Assembly (NCBI GenBank): GCA_030832085.1
Contig: JAURJU010000027.1
Location: 56,027 to 120,026 of the forward strand
Origin: Chitinophagales bacterium
GTDB lineage: Bacteria > Bacteroidota > Bacteroidia > Chitinophagales > Chitinophagaceae
Direction: 5' to 3'
Length of the DNA stretch: 64,000 bases
Under the pieces are notes generated by a model that worked only from the letters and a program-made list of their open reading frames with translations, was not told the origin of the DNA and searched no databases. The first letter of the stretch is position 1, and the number at the start of each line of letters is the position of its first letter. Position numbers and translations under genes: made by a program. This document shows, one piece after another, positions 26,406-34,516 of the stretch.

Positions 26406-27167
26406 TTATTTCAGCGCCGTGATGATCTGGATAAATTCGCTGGCCACCAATGAAGCACCGCCGACCAATCCTCCGTCAACATCCGGTTGCGAAAAGAGTT
26501 CATTGGCATTGGATCCTTTTACGCTTCCTCCATACAAGATGGAAATGTTGTTGGCGATATCTTTCCCATACTTTGAAGCAAGGACAGACCTGAGGTGTGC
26601 ATGCATCTCCTGGGCCTGGTCAGCACTTGCGGTTTTCCCGGTTCCTATGGCCCAAATGGGTTCGTATGCAATAACAACCTTTTGAATGGCGTCCTGATCA
26701 AGATGAAACAAGGATTCATCGAGCTGAACTGCTACAAAATCATTTTGGATTTCGTCTTCCCTGATCGCCAGGGGTTCACCACAGCAAAAGATAGGCGTGA
26801 TATTTTTTGAAAGACAAAGATTTACCTTTTCGGCAATCGTGGCATTGGATTCAGCAAAATATTCCCTGCGTTCACTGTGGCCAACTACGCAAAATTGAAC
26901 ACCCATCGAGGCAATCATGTCCACTGATGTTTCACCTGTAAAGGCACCTGATGTTTTGTGGTGGCAATTTTGGGCAGCAACAAAAAAATTGCTTCTTCCA
27001 CCAATCTGTTCTTGGATTGGCATCAGATAAGGAAATGGAACAGAAAATACAACCTGCTGATTGTTGTCGAGATGTATGTCAGCCCCCAATATCTCATTGA
27101 TCAGGTTGGTTCCTTCTTGAAATGTTTTGTTCATTTTCCAGTTCGCTGCTGCGATTTTTTTCCTCAT
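26406..27167 (-). CDS. tpiA: Triosephosphate isomerase
   Basis: 253 aa. Active-site residues all present: Asn9 and Lys11 (ANWKMN), His97 (CVVGHSERR) and Glu169 (AYEPIWAIGTGKTA), plus the phosphate loop ILYGGSVKGSNA. It interconverts dihydroxyacetone phosphate and glyceraldehyde 3-phosphate. The start at 27165-27167 overlaps the stop of the GlmU-like gene by 4 bp (ATGA), so translation is coupled; an in-frame extension to 27248 lies inside that gene and is rejected. Confidence 0.97.
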   Translation of the reverse strand: MRKKIAAANWKMNKTFQEGTNLINEILGADIHLDNNQQVVFSVPFPYLMPIQEQIGGRSNFFVAAQNCHHKTSGAFTGETSVDMIASMGVQFCVVGHSERREYFAESNATIAEKVNLCLSKNITPIFCCGEPLAIREDEIQNDFVAVQLDESLFHLDQDAIQKVVIAYEPIWAIGTGKTASADQAQEMHAHLRSVLASKYGKDIANNISILYGGSVKGSNANELFSQPDVDGGLVGGASLVASEFIQIITALK

Positions 27168-28228
27168 GGTAATTTGGTTTGTATGTATAATGATTTTATA
27201 GCCTGTATTTGTTTTTCTGAAGGCTTTTGGCCTTTCATCTGCATCCATCGTTCGATTTCTTCCAACATCTTTTCAAAATCATATGCTTTATCCTGTCCTA
27301 CGCCCCATTGAAACGGAGGAATGAATTTGGGGAGAAGAGATGTTTGCGAAAAAACATTGGAGAACCCAGCAATCACAGAACCACTGTTGAAACTGGAATT
27401 GATGGCCGTTTTTACATGGTCACCCATCAGTATGCCTGCCTTTTTCCCTACAGCATGAAATTCACCTTCTGACATGCTCCATGCCTTCAGGTTGCTGGCG
27501 GTGTTTTTTAGGTTTGAACAACTTGAACCTGCACCAAAATTACACCACTCCCCTATATAGCTATCACCCAGATAGCCATGGTGTCCTTTGTTCGAAAAGG
27601 CCTGAAAAATGGTGTTTTTGATTTCTCCACCAACAATACAGTCATTTCCAACATTGGTACCTGCATAGAGCGTCGCTCCCATTTTCACTACTGTTCTTTT
27701 ACCAATGTAGATGGGGCCTCGGAGCATGGCACCCTGCATTACAGTGGCATTTTCATCAATGACAACCGGACCTTCGGTTGTGTTGACAAAACATTGCTCC
27801 ATGTTTGCTGTAGGATGAACCAGCAACGGGAATTGACCAGAAAATGAAATTCCTTCTTGTGGTCTATGATCTGAAAAATCAGTTTTGACCAGTTCCATAT
27901 CATCCAACATGAGGGAGATGTTCTGGTGAACAATGTCCCATGGAGATTTCATTTCGACGAAATCTTTTTCCGAAATATTCTTTCGGTTAAAAAAATCATG
28001 AAGGTTGATGGAAGCCTTTGGTACAAGTTGCACATCCCAAATGATGTCTGCAGCTTCAGTGTTGTCGTCTGCGATCAGCTCAAGTTCAATCTCCTGGTGT
28101 TTGGCCATGTGCAGCCATTTTTCCTCCAACGTTAAGATGCCGAGCCTCAGCGCTGTAAATGGCCTTGTCAGTGTTAACGGTAAAAAGTCTTTCTGTACAG
28201 TGGAATATTGTAAATAAAGCTTGGGCAT
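27164..28228 (-). CDS. GlmU-like protein with left-handed beta-helix domain
   Basis: 354 aa. The N-terminal half keeps a remnant of a nucleotidyltransferase fold (FLPLTLTRPFTALRLGILTLEEKW), and the C-terminal half (about residues 140-310) is a hexapeptide-repeat beta-helix (VVIDENATVMQGAMLRGPIYIGKRTVVKMGATL style). It is the Bacteroidota 'putative sugar nucleotidyltransferase' family seen next to tpiA. The N-terminal GXGTRM signature of active GlmU is not present, so uridylyltransferase activity is doubtful; acyltransferase activity is possible. Driven by a strong promoter at 28244-28273. Confidence 0.82.
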   Translation of the reverse strand: MPKLYLQYSTVQKDFLPLTLTRPFTALRLGILTLEEKWLHMAKHQEIELELIADDNTEAADIIWDVQLVPKASINLHDFFNRKNISEKDFVEMKSPWDIVHQNISLMLDDMELVKTDFSDHRPQEGISFSGQFPLLVHPTANMEQCFVNTTEGPVVIDENATVMQGAMLRGPIYIGKRTVVKMGATLYAGTNVGNDCIVGGEIKNTIFQAFSNKGHHGYLGDSYIGEWCNFGAGSSCSNLKNTASNLKAWSMSEGEFHAVGKKAGILMGDHVKTAINSSFNSGSVIAGFSNVFSQTSLLPKFIPPFQWGVGQDKAYDFEKMLEEIERWMQMKGQKPSEKQIQAIKSLYIQTKLP

Positions 28229-28243
28229 GTTCTTTCAGTAGAT

Positions 28244-28273
28244 CAAAGCTACAACCTTGAGGCTTGAGGGCAA
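28244..28273 (-). promoter_or_regulatory. Promoter of the GlmU-like/tpiA unit
   Basis: Minus-strand TTG (28271-28273), 19-bp spacer, TAGCTTTG (28244-28251); ATG follows after 15 bp. Exact consensus. The -33 box touches the L31 terminator. Confidence 0.65.
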
Positions 28274-28277
28274 AAGG

Positions 28278-28299
28278 AAAACCCTCCATTTGGAGGGTT
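28278..28299 (-). terminator. Terminator of rpmE2
   Basis: 10-bp stem AAACCCTCCA / TGGAGGGTTT with a minimal loop, followed on the minus strand by a T-rich tail, 10 bp after the L31 stop. Confidence 0.7.
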
Positions 28300-28308
28300 T
28301 TGTTGAAA

Positions 28309-28557
28309 TTACTTTTTGGCGTATTTCTTTTTGAATTTGTCAATCCTACCGGCCGTATCAACCAGGATGTTTGTTCCTGTGAAGAAGGGGTGTGAGGTAT
28401 TTGAAATTTCAAGTTTGATGACTGGATATTCGTTACCGTCTTCCCATTTGACCATTTCTTTGGATTGTGCAGCTGAACGTGTCAAGAATGCAGTTCCGTT
28501 ACTCATGTCTTTGAAAACCACGAACCTGTAATTGTCTGGATGGATGCCTTGTTTCAT
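28309..28557 (-). CDS. rpmE2: 50S ribosomal protein L31, type B
   Basis: 82 aa. [21 protein letters not shown] and the [10 protein letters not shown] motif identify L31. There is no CxxC pair anywhere, so this is the zinc-independent (C-minus, type B) form, used by many bacteria under zinc limitation; here it may be the only copy, which the window cannot show. Single-gene unit with a TATATTTG -7 element at 28607-28614 and its own terminator. Confidence 0.96.
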   Translation of the reverse strand: MKQGIHPDNYRFVVFKDMSNGTAFLTRSAAQSKEMVKWEDGNEYPVIKLEISNTSHPFFTGTNILVDTAGRIDKFKKKYAKK

Positions 28558-28606
28558 TTGATTGGTTTTTTACTGCATGGATTTGGCCATGACATTGATG
28601 AAGTTG

Positions 28607-28614
28607 CAAATATA
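28607..28614 (-). promoter_or_regulatory. Putative -7 element of rpmE2
   Basis: Minus-strand TATATTTG, exact consensus, 49 bp before the L31 ATG; the roughly 40-nt leader could host control, but I see no clear hairpin. No -33 TTG at proper spacing. Confidence 0.35.
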
Positions 28615-28650
28615 GTCTTTTTGGATTGAATTAAAAACTCTACCCTGAAA

Positions 28651-29142
28651 CTAACTTCTCATGTTTTCAAACTGCAAGGGAAGATCCAAGTCAGCTGTTT
28701 TGCACATCTGCATAACTTCCTGAAGATCATCGATTTTCTTGCCAGTGACCCGCAAAATATCATCCATGATTTGGGTCTGCACTTTCAGGCCTGAATCCTT
28801 GATCAATTTGTTGATTTTCTTGGCATCCTCCTGCTTGAGGCCATTTTTTACCAAAATTTCCTGTTTAACGGTTTTCCCACTTGGGTATGCATCCTTGGAC
28901 AAATCGAAAGCGTGGGGGGAAATTCCCTGTTTATTGGCCCGATTGATCAGGATTTCAACCAGCTGACGCATTTTCATGTCATCTGAAGTTTCCAGGTTTA
29001 TTTTCATGTCTTTCTTGTTGAAATCCACTTCAACGACAGCATCCTTGAAATCATACCTGTTGGCAACCTCCTTCTTGGTAACATTTACAGCATTGTCAAG
29101 CATTTGGGCATCCACTTTGCTAAGAATATCAAATGAAGGCAT
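28651..29142 (-). CDS. yajQ: YajQ family nucleotide-binding protein
   Basis: 163 aa from the ATG at 29140-29142 (MPSFDILSKVDAQMLDNAVN), the family N-terminus. Further motifs: KEVANRYDFKDAV, KQGISPHAFDLSK and KLIKDSGLKVQTQIMDDILRVTGK. YajQ binds nucleotides, and homologues in Xanthomonas bind c-di-GMP; its general function remains unclear. It sits 13 bp after lgt as the last gene of the brxA-lgt-yajQ run. Confidence 0.94.
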   Translation of the reverse strand: MPSFDILSKVDAQMLDNAVNVTKKEVANRYDFKDAVVEVDFNKKDMKINLETSDDMKMRQLVEILINRANKQGISPHAFDLSKDAYPSGKTVKQEILVKNGLKQEDAKKINKLIKDSGLKVQTQIMDDILRVTGKKIDDLQEVMQMCKTADLDLPLQFENMRS

Positions 29143-29155
29143 AGAAATTACTATT

Positions 29156-30439
29156 TTAAACGGTTTGAAATTTTCGTCCGGCGTACATCCAAAGCCAAAT
29201 GCCAAAAAGAACAAGTGCCACGGATATCAATTCGGCTTGGGTAGGGTGAAATCCTAGAATATCATATGTTGAGTTGACCCTAATTTTTTCAATCATGAAC
29301 CTTTCAATCCCATTCAAAATGAGGTAAAGTCCAAACATCCTTCCAGGTACTTTAATTTTCTTGCGCAACGCCCATAACAACAAGAAAAGCAAAGTTGAAG
29401 CGATGATTTCGTACAGGGTCGTTGGAAAAACAGGGGGGCTGAGTTGGCTGCAATAACTTCCAGCACAATCTTTCATTGGTATGCCAACCTCATTGACATT
29501 GTGGGGATAATTGTAGGCCCAATACCAATTGGGTAGGATTGAAGACCCTTTGAAGGCAACATGGGGTATGTTGTCCAGGCTTCCATATTCAGCTACAAGT
29601 TGGCGGGTATATTCCGGATATTGCAAAAGAGATTTGTCAAAATCACCCGGAGCAGCCAGTTCTATTTTGTTGGCTTCATTCACCCGGTAGGCCGTATTGA
29701 AAATGCCCCAATCCCCGTCACCTGAAAAATGACAACCCATTCTGCCGATGGCATAGGCAATCATCAACGCCGGTGCGGCTGAGTCAATCAAATGGCGTAT
29801 GCCAATTTTTTTACCCCTTGCAAAAATGATGACCGTACATGCGGCAACGATCAAACCACCATAGAATGTAAGACCGCTGGGAGCCAGCAGGTTTCCAATG
29901 GGATCTTGTATGAACCTGTCCCAGTTTTCGAGGTTGTCAAAAACCTTAGCTCCTATAAAACCAGAGATGGCAGCATAAACGGTTATGTCCCCTACCCGCT
30001 CATGGGGAAATATTTTTAGTTTTCTTTCTTCTGGCTTGGGCAAGGCCTGTTTCTTTTTTTCATGGTACTTGAGCCAAGAGAAAAGTCCTCCCAATAAAAT
30101 TCCACCTAAAAAACTGCCTTTGGATGAAAAAATATATTCCTGTGGATTGACCTGGCTGTCATTGAGAAAAACGCCTATGATTTTATATCCCACCATAAAA
30201 CCAAAAGCAAGGTTGAACAGCAATTCAGCTTTCCCCGCAGGCTTTCCTACCACAATTTTTTCTTCCATGGGCAGCAACAAACCAGCCTGCTCTCTCCTTT
30301 TCAGTTCCTTTGAAAGAAGCACTGCAGCCACCACAAATGCTATGGCAACAAGAAGACCAAAAGTGTTGATGTAACGGGTGAAGCCCCATGGATCAACACC
30401 AAAAGCATCCTTCAGGAAAAAGTAAAGGTTTGGATACAT
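29156..30439 (-). CDS. lgt: Prolipoprotein diacylglyceryl transferase, long form
   Basis: 427 aa integral membrane enzyme that attaches diacylglycerol to the lipobox Cys of prolipoproteins. The Lgt signature reads GRMGCHFSGDGDWG, the Bacteroidota variant of GRxGNFxNxExxG. It is about 140 residues longer than E. coli Lgt: extra length comes from a loop before span three (EEKIVVGKPAGK; KKKQALPKPEERKLK) and a roughly 80-residue periplasmic insert after the signature (FNTAYRVNEANKIELAAPGDF to GSYCSQLSPPVFP). The window encodes several lipoproteins it would modify (FKBP, FAS1, DUF4270). 4 bp after brxA. Confidence 0.93.
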   Translation of the reverse strand: MYPNLYFFLKDAFGVDPWGFTRYINTFGLLVAIAFVVAAVLLSKELKRREQAGLLLPMEEKIVVGKPAGKAELLFNLAFGFMVGYKIIGVFLNDSQVNPQEYIFSSKGSFLGGILLGGLFSWLKYHEKKKQALPKPEERKLKIFPHERVGDITVYAAISGFIGAKVFDNLENWDRFIQDPIGNLLAPSGLTFYGGLIVAACTVIIFARGKKIGIRHLIDSAAPALMIAYAIGRMGCHFSGDGDWGIFNTAYRVNEANKIELAAPGDFDKSLLQYPEYTRQLVAEYGSLDNIPHVAFKGSSILPNWYWAYNYPHNVNEVGIPMKDCAGSYCSQLSPPVFPTTLYEIIASTLLFLLLWALRKKIKVPGRMFGLYLILNGIERFMIEKIRVNSTYDILGFHPTQAELISVALVLFGIWLWMYAGRKFQTV

Positions 30440-30443
30440 GGAA

Positions 30444-30860
30444 TCAGTTGCAATGTTCTTCGTAGGCAGCCATCAGGTTCTGCGCAATCATTTGTGCTGG
30501 ACGGCCTTCTATCTGATGCCTTTCAATCATGTGTACAAGTTTGCCATCTTTGAAAAGGGCTACTGCAGGAGAAGAAGGAGGATAAGGCAACAGGTGTTCT
30601 CTCAAGCGGCGCACAGCATCAATGTCAAAACCTGCAAATGCTGTGGTAAGGTGGTCCGGGCGCTTTTCGGAATTGTGTACAGACATCAACACACCGGGTC
30701 TTGCACTACCCGCGGAACAACCACAAACTGAGTTGACTACAACCAGTGTAGTTCCGGGTGCACTCAATATTTCATCTACACTGGCTGGCGTGAGCAGCTC
30801 TTCAAAACCATTTTCGGTGAGCTCTTCTTTCATTGGAATCACTATCTCTGCTGGATACAT
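30444..30860 (-). CDS. brxA: Bacilliredoxin (BrxA/BrxB, YphP family)
   Basis: 138 aa thioredoxin-fold protein with the Cys46-Gly-Cys48 motif (VNSVCGCSAGSARP) instead of CxxC, the mark of bacilliredoxins, which remove bacillithiol from S-bacillithiolated proteins. LLPYPPSSPAVALFKDGKLVHMIERHQIEGR is the conserved C-terminal half. It implies that this organism makes bacillithiol or a similar thiol. A TAACTTCG near-consensus -7 lies at 30877-30884. Confidence 0.93.
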   Translation of the reverse strand: MYPAEIVIPMKEELTENGFEELLTPASVDEILSAPGTTLVVVNSVCGCSAGSARPGVLMSVHNSEKRPDHLTTAFAGFDIDAVRRLREHLLPYPPSSPAVALFKDGKLVHMIERHQIEGRPAQMIAQNLMAAYEEHCN

Positions 30861-30929
30861 ATGTTAAGATTTTAAGCGAAGTTACACAATTGCCGGTTTT
30901 GAGTTAATTTCGTTCAAACAAAGTTTGAT

Positions 30930-32222
30930 TTGAAACGAACACTTGTTTTTCTGCTGACCGCATTTCTATGGGGAACCTCATTTTCCCAGGATACCAAAGT
31001 TGACACCCTCGTCGTCAAACAAGATACAATTGCTCCGCTTCCCGCGGAACCAGTCAATGTTGATACAGCACTCCGGATCATCAACCTTAATCCGTTTTTC
31101 ACCCTACAAGTAGATTCTACCCTTATTTATGACCTCCAGATCAATAAACCTTCTGAGTTCTACTTTTGGTACCTCAAAAATGCCCCCATTGGTGTTAAAA
31201 TTGACAAGAATACAGGCTTGTTGTATTTTAAGGCAGAAAAGCCATATTTCAAGAGCGGAAAATTAAAATACGATATCCCGTACAAAGTTGAGGTGGGGGT
31301 GCAGAACCTGAGGGATGCAAAGGACAGGATTGAAGAAGGATTTACCATCATGTTTTACAGCACCGAAGTGGTAATATCCAGGCTAAAACCAACCATCGGC
31401 AATACGGTATTGCTCGAAGAAGGTGACTCCATCCGGTTCAGGGTACAATGTGAAACAGGAAGTTTTCCGGTTGAACAAGTCACCATCAACACCAACCAAC
31501 CGATCAGCAATTTCAAGTCCGTTACCAAGTGTGATGATGAATTTGAATGGATGGTACCCTATGATTTTATCCGTGAAAATGACACGGCAAGACAAAAATT
31601 ACTCATCTTGCAGTTCATTGGTACTGACAAGTTCAGAAACAGTGATACTGCCACAGTCAGGGTTTTCATCAAGCCAGGCATCAACTATCCCCAAAAAAAC
31701 CAGGAACATTTTCAGGTGTCTGCTGAAATGAAAAAGTATGTCACCAACCTGAAGCTTACTTTTTTTGTCATCAGCACCAATATCAAAAAAACCAAAAATA
31801 CAAGAACAGGTTTTGATATTACAGGATCCTCCACTGCCATGCTCGGTACCATCATATCGAGTACAGGAACGTCGGTAAGTTCGAAAAACATGGGCAAGGT
31901 ACTGCCCTCGGTGGGCTTGACATTGGTACCTGTCAAGGAAGCTGTATCACCCAACAAGGTTCAGGAGCAAAATACTGCATCCCAGGTGAGGGCTACCATC
32001 AAGCGTCTTGATTACATGCTGACAGAGAACATGGTCATCGGTGACCGCGACCCGGATATTTTGGCAAAAACCAAGAAACTGAGGGAAGAACTGAAACAGT
32101 CCCAATTGCAATTGGTGGATCTTCCTCTGGTCGAATTCGACCCAAGATACTCTCAGGAAGATGCAGAAAAATATTTCAACAATCCGAAAGTAAACAAGAA
32201 ATACAAGCTCAAGGTCAATTGA
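30930..32222 (+). CDS. Exported protein with Ig/cadherin-like segment, unknown function
   Basis: 430 aa from a TTG start (30930), 17 bp after a near-consensus -7 (TAATTTCG, 30905-30912). A signal peptide (MKRTLVFLLTAFLWGTSFSQ) leads to a mature protein with a putative Ig/cadherin-like stretch (PIGVKIDKNTGLLYFKAEKP) at about residues 85-130, further beta-rich regions, and a C-terminal helical part (VRATIKRLDYMLTENMV; KTKKLREELKQSQ). A hydrophobic Gly/Ser/Thr run near residue 295 (TAMLGTIISSTGTSV) could insert in a membrane. No enzyme motif; I do not recognise the family. Confidence 0.75.
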   Translation: MKRTLVFLLTAFLWGTSFSQDTKVDTLVVKQDTIAPLPAEPVNVDTALRIINLNPFFTLQVDSTLIYDLQINKPSEFYFWYLKNAPIGVKIDKNTGLLYFKAEKPYFKSGKLKYDIPYKVEVGVQNLRDAKDRIEEGFTIMFYSTEVVISRLKPTIGNTVLLEEGDSIRFRVQCETGSFPVEQVTINTNQPISNFKSVTKCDDEFEWMVPYDFIRENDTARQKLLILQFIGTDKFRNSDTATVRVFIKPGINYPQKNQEHFQVSAEMKKYVTNLKLTFFVISTNIKKTKNTRTGFDITGSSTAMLGTIISSTGTSVSSKNMGKVLPSVGLTLVPVKEAVSPNKVQEQNTASQVRATIKRLDYMLTENMVIGDRDPDILAKTKKLREELKQSQLQLVDLPLVEFDPRYSQEDAEKYFNNPKVNKKYKLKVN

Positions 32223-32253
32223 TCATGACCATGAAGCTTGCACCAACAATCTT

Positions 32254-33660
32254 CTAGAGGTAGCCCAGGATTTTCAACATGCTTTGAGCAGTTTGTTCCT
32301 TCGCATATACCCAATCATGGAGCTTGCCATGTTTGTCTCGACCAACAATAATGTGCTTGGGTGAAGGTATCATGCAATGCTTGATGCCTCCATAACCGCT
32401 GATTTGATCCTGATAAGCACCGGTATGAAAAAAACCTAGATAAAGCGGTTCCTTGGAATCATCACTGGTGATCTTGGGCAAGAATACCTCATTGATGTGC
32501 TCCTCTGAATCATAATAGTCGTGGCTGTCACAGGTAAGTCCACCCAATACTACCCGCTGGTACTCATTTTGCCATTTGTTGATGGGGAGCATTAGGAACT
32601 TTTCCCCAATACCCCAAGTGTCGGGGAGCGTAGTGATGAATGATGAATCGATCATGTACCAGATTTCCCTGTCATTCTGGACCTTTTCAGCCAGAACCGA
32701 ATAAATATGGGCCATGCTTTCACCAACCGTGAAACTTCCAAATTCTGTGAAGATGTTGGGCATCGGAACCTTTGCCTTCTTGCATGCCTTTTTGATGGTC
32801 CCAACAATTTCATTGATCATGAAACCGTAATCGTATTCAAACCCCAATGAGTGCTTGATGGGAAAACCACCACCAATATTGATGGAGTCAAGCTCCGGAC
32901 AAATCTTTTTTAACTGGCAATAGAGGTTGATGACCTTGTTCAATTCACTCCAATAGTAGATGTCATCCTTTATTCCCTTGTTGAGAAAAATATGGAGCAT
33001 CTTCAACTGAAACTTTTCTTCGTATCCTTCGATCTGGTCTACATAAAACTCCAGAATATCCTTCGCCCTAATACCCAGCCTAGATGTATAAAAGGGAAAA
33101 TTGGGTTCTTCCTCGGCAGCAACGCGGATGCCCAGCTTGAAAGGAACCCTGACACCGCGTTTGTAGCGGTCAAGCTCCTCCTTGTTGTCCAAAATTGGAA
33201 TGACGTTTTTAAAACCAGTATTGATCAAACGTGAAATCCTTGAAGTATAGGTTTTCTGTTTGAAGCCATTGCAAATGATAAAGGTATCCTTGGTGATTTT
33301 TTTCCTTTTGTACAGGTTGTTGATGATTTCAATATCATATGCAAAAGAGGTTTCAAGATGTATGTCATGCTGCAAAGCCTCTTCAACAACAAACGAAAAA
33401 TGGGAACTTTTTGTACAATAGCAGTAATGGTATTTACCCTCGTAATTGTGTTTTTTGAATGCCTTTTGAAACAGATCCTTGGCCTTGTTGATTTGGGAAC
33501 CGATTTTGGGAAGATACGTCAGCTTCAATGGGGTACCATATTTATCAATAAGGGCCTTTAGGTCCAAATCATTGAAATGGAGATAACCATCTTTGTTTTC
33601 AAATCCTTCCTGAGGAAAGTAAAAAGTCTGTTTGACGAGGTCTGTATAGGTATTGCTCAT
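32254..33660 (-). CDS. Fold-III PLP decarboxylase, short arginine decarboxylase-like
   Basis: 468 aa. Lys84 in YCYCTKSSHFSF is the expected PLP lysine, GGGFP (263-267) binds cofactor phosphate, CDSHD (377-381) corresponds to the CDSxD catalytic site of alanine-racemase-fold decarboxylases, and HTGAYQDQISGYGG closes the family. It is much shorter than SpeA of E. coli (about 660 aa). The usual SGR/PGR phosphate-binding arginine is replaced (TEFGSFTVGES) and the His-stacking segment reads MLHIFLNKG. It is annotated as arginine decarboxylase in relatives, feeding agmatine to polyamine synthesis; the true substrate may differ. Confidence 0.82.
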   Translation of the reverse strand: MSNTYTDLVKQTFYFPQEGFENKDGYLHFNDLDLKALIDKYGTPLKLTYLPKIGSQINKAKDLFQKAFKKHNYEGKYHYCYCTKSSHFSFVVEEALQHDIHLETSFAYDIEIINNLYKRKKITKDTFIICNGFKQKTYTSRISRLINTGFKNVIPILDNKEELDRYKRGVRVPFKLGIRVAAEEEPNFPFYTSRLGIRAKDILEFYVDQIEGYEEKFQLKMLHIFLNKGIKDDIYYWSELNKVINLYCQLKKICPELDSINIGGGFPIKHSLGFEYDYGFMINEIVGTIKKACKKAKVPMPNIFTEFGSFTVGESMAHIYSVLAEKVQNDREIWYMIDSSFITTLPDTWGIGEKFLMLPINKWQNEYQRVVLGGLTCDSHDYYDSEEHINEVFLPKITSDDSKEPLYLGFFHTGAYQDQISGYGGIKHCMIPSPKHIIVGRDKHGKLHDWVYAKEQTAQSMLKILGYL

Positions 33661-33733
33661 TTCCCGTTGAAATCAATTGAGATTAATATGAAATAAAGGA
33701 ACAAAAATAAATTTTTTAGCCATCTGAAAATAA

Positions 33734-33766
33734 AAAACCGGATGTTTATTTGACATCCGGTTTTTG
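33734..33766 (-). terminator. Terminator of rpmI-rplT
   Basis: Stem AAAACCGGATG (33734-33744) with CATCCGGTTTT (33754-33764), 9-base loop, T-run on the minus strand after the stem; it lies 17 bp past the L20 stop. The A/T runs on both sides would allow use in either direction. Confidence 0.85.
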
Positions 33767-33782
33767 ATAGTGTCTGTGTGAA

Positions 33783-34127
33783 TTATTTTACAGAATTCAC
33801 CAATTGCTTGAATGATTCAGGATTGCTCATTGCAAGTTCAGCAAGCATTTTACGATCAAGATCAATTCCCTTGACCTTTAACTTGTTGATGAACTCGGAA
33901 TATTTCATTCCTTCTTCCCTTACGGCGGCATTGATCCTAACAATCCAAAGACTGCGGTAATCCCTTTTCTTGAGTTTACGGCCAACATAGCTGTATGTAA
34001 GGCCTTTCTCAAGAACGTTTTTGGCTACCGTATAAACATTTTTCCTTTTTCCGTAGAATCCTTTGGCCTGTTTGAGGATTCTTTTTTTGCGGGCCCTGGA
34101 AGCTACCGCATTTTTTGAACGTGGCAT
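33783..34127 (-). CDS. rplT: 50S ribosomal protein L20
   Basis: 114 aa, basic. [26 protein letters not shown] and [22 protein letters not shown] are the family hallmarks. L20 binds 23S rRNA early in 50S assembly and represses its own operon in many bacteria. It follows rpmI by 38 bp, the usual order, but no infC precedes them. Confidence 0.98.
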   Translation of the reverse strand: MPRSKNAVASRARKKRILKQAKGFYGKRKNVYTVAKNVLEKGLTYSYVGRKLKKRDYRSLWIVRINAAVREEGMKYSEFINKLKVKGIDLDRKMLAELAMSNPESFKQLVNSVK

Positions 34128-34165
34128 ATTGTAACGAGTTTAAATTGAAGTAAAAAAGAAATACC

Positions 34166-34363
34166 TTATTTCAGGCGAAGAAGTCTTTTGACGAAATCAA
34201 GGTTTGCTGGATTGACTACACCTTGAACGCGGAGGGCGCGTTTGCGTTTGTTGGTTTTCTTGGTGAGCAGGTGGCCTCTTGTTGGCTTTCTGTAGGTGAT
34301 TTTACCGCTGCCGGTAACTTTAAAAGTTTTTTTTGCCCTCGAGTGGGTTTTAACTTTTGGCAT
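34166..34363 (-). CDS. rpmI: 50S ribosomal protein L35
   Basis: 65 aa, strongly basic; MPKVKTHSRAKKTFKVTGSGKI and KTNKRKRALR are typical. First gene of the rpmI-rplT pair. In most bacteria infC stands directly upstream; here the upstream neighbour on the same strand is an M1 peptidase gene 153 bp away, so IF3 is encoded elsewhere. A -7 TAATTTTG at 34464-34471 gives a leader of about 95 nt with two small hairpins. Confidence 0.98.
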   Translation of the reverse strand: MPKVKTHSRAKKTFKVTGSGKITYRKPTRGHLLTKKTNKRKRALRVQGVVNPANLDFVKRLLRLK

Positions 34364-34463
34364 GACTGTATTTTTTTGTTTACCCCTTCTGGTGCCTTCG
34401 AACAGACGAAGAACTTGTGGAACCGTTTGGGAATAGCCCTCAGTTGATGAACTGAAAGGAGTG

Positions 34464-34471
34464 CAAAATTA
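34464..34471 (-). promoter_or_regulatory. Putative -7 element of rpmI-rplT
   Basis: Minus-strand TAATTTTG (TAnnTTTG), 100 bp before the rpmI ATG. The -33 position falls inside the loop of the palindrome 34476-34510, where CTG replaces TTG. The leader 34364-34463 contains two short hairpins (34396-34411, loop AACAGA; 34441-34454, loop GATG) that could belong to an L20-type autoregulatory leader. Confidence 0.35.
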
Positions 34472-34475
34472 ATGG

Positions 34476-34510
34476 TTTTTGGGGATAAATCAGATTTTTA
34501 TCCCCAAAAA
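34476..34510. repeat. Perfect 14-bp-arm palindrome upstream of rpmI
   Basis: TTTTTGGGGATAAA (34476-34489) and its exact reverse complement (34497-34510) around a 7-base loop, starting 6 bp after the M1 peptidase stop. Unlike the other hairpins here it has no T-run beyond the stem on either strand (T-rich arm first, A-rich arm last), so it is an atypical terminator or possibly an operator over the rpmI promoter. Confidence 0.75.
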
Positions 34511-34516
34511 TCCATT

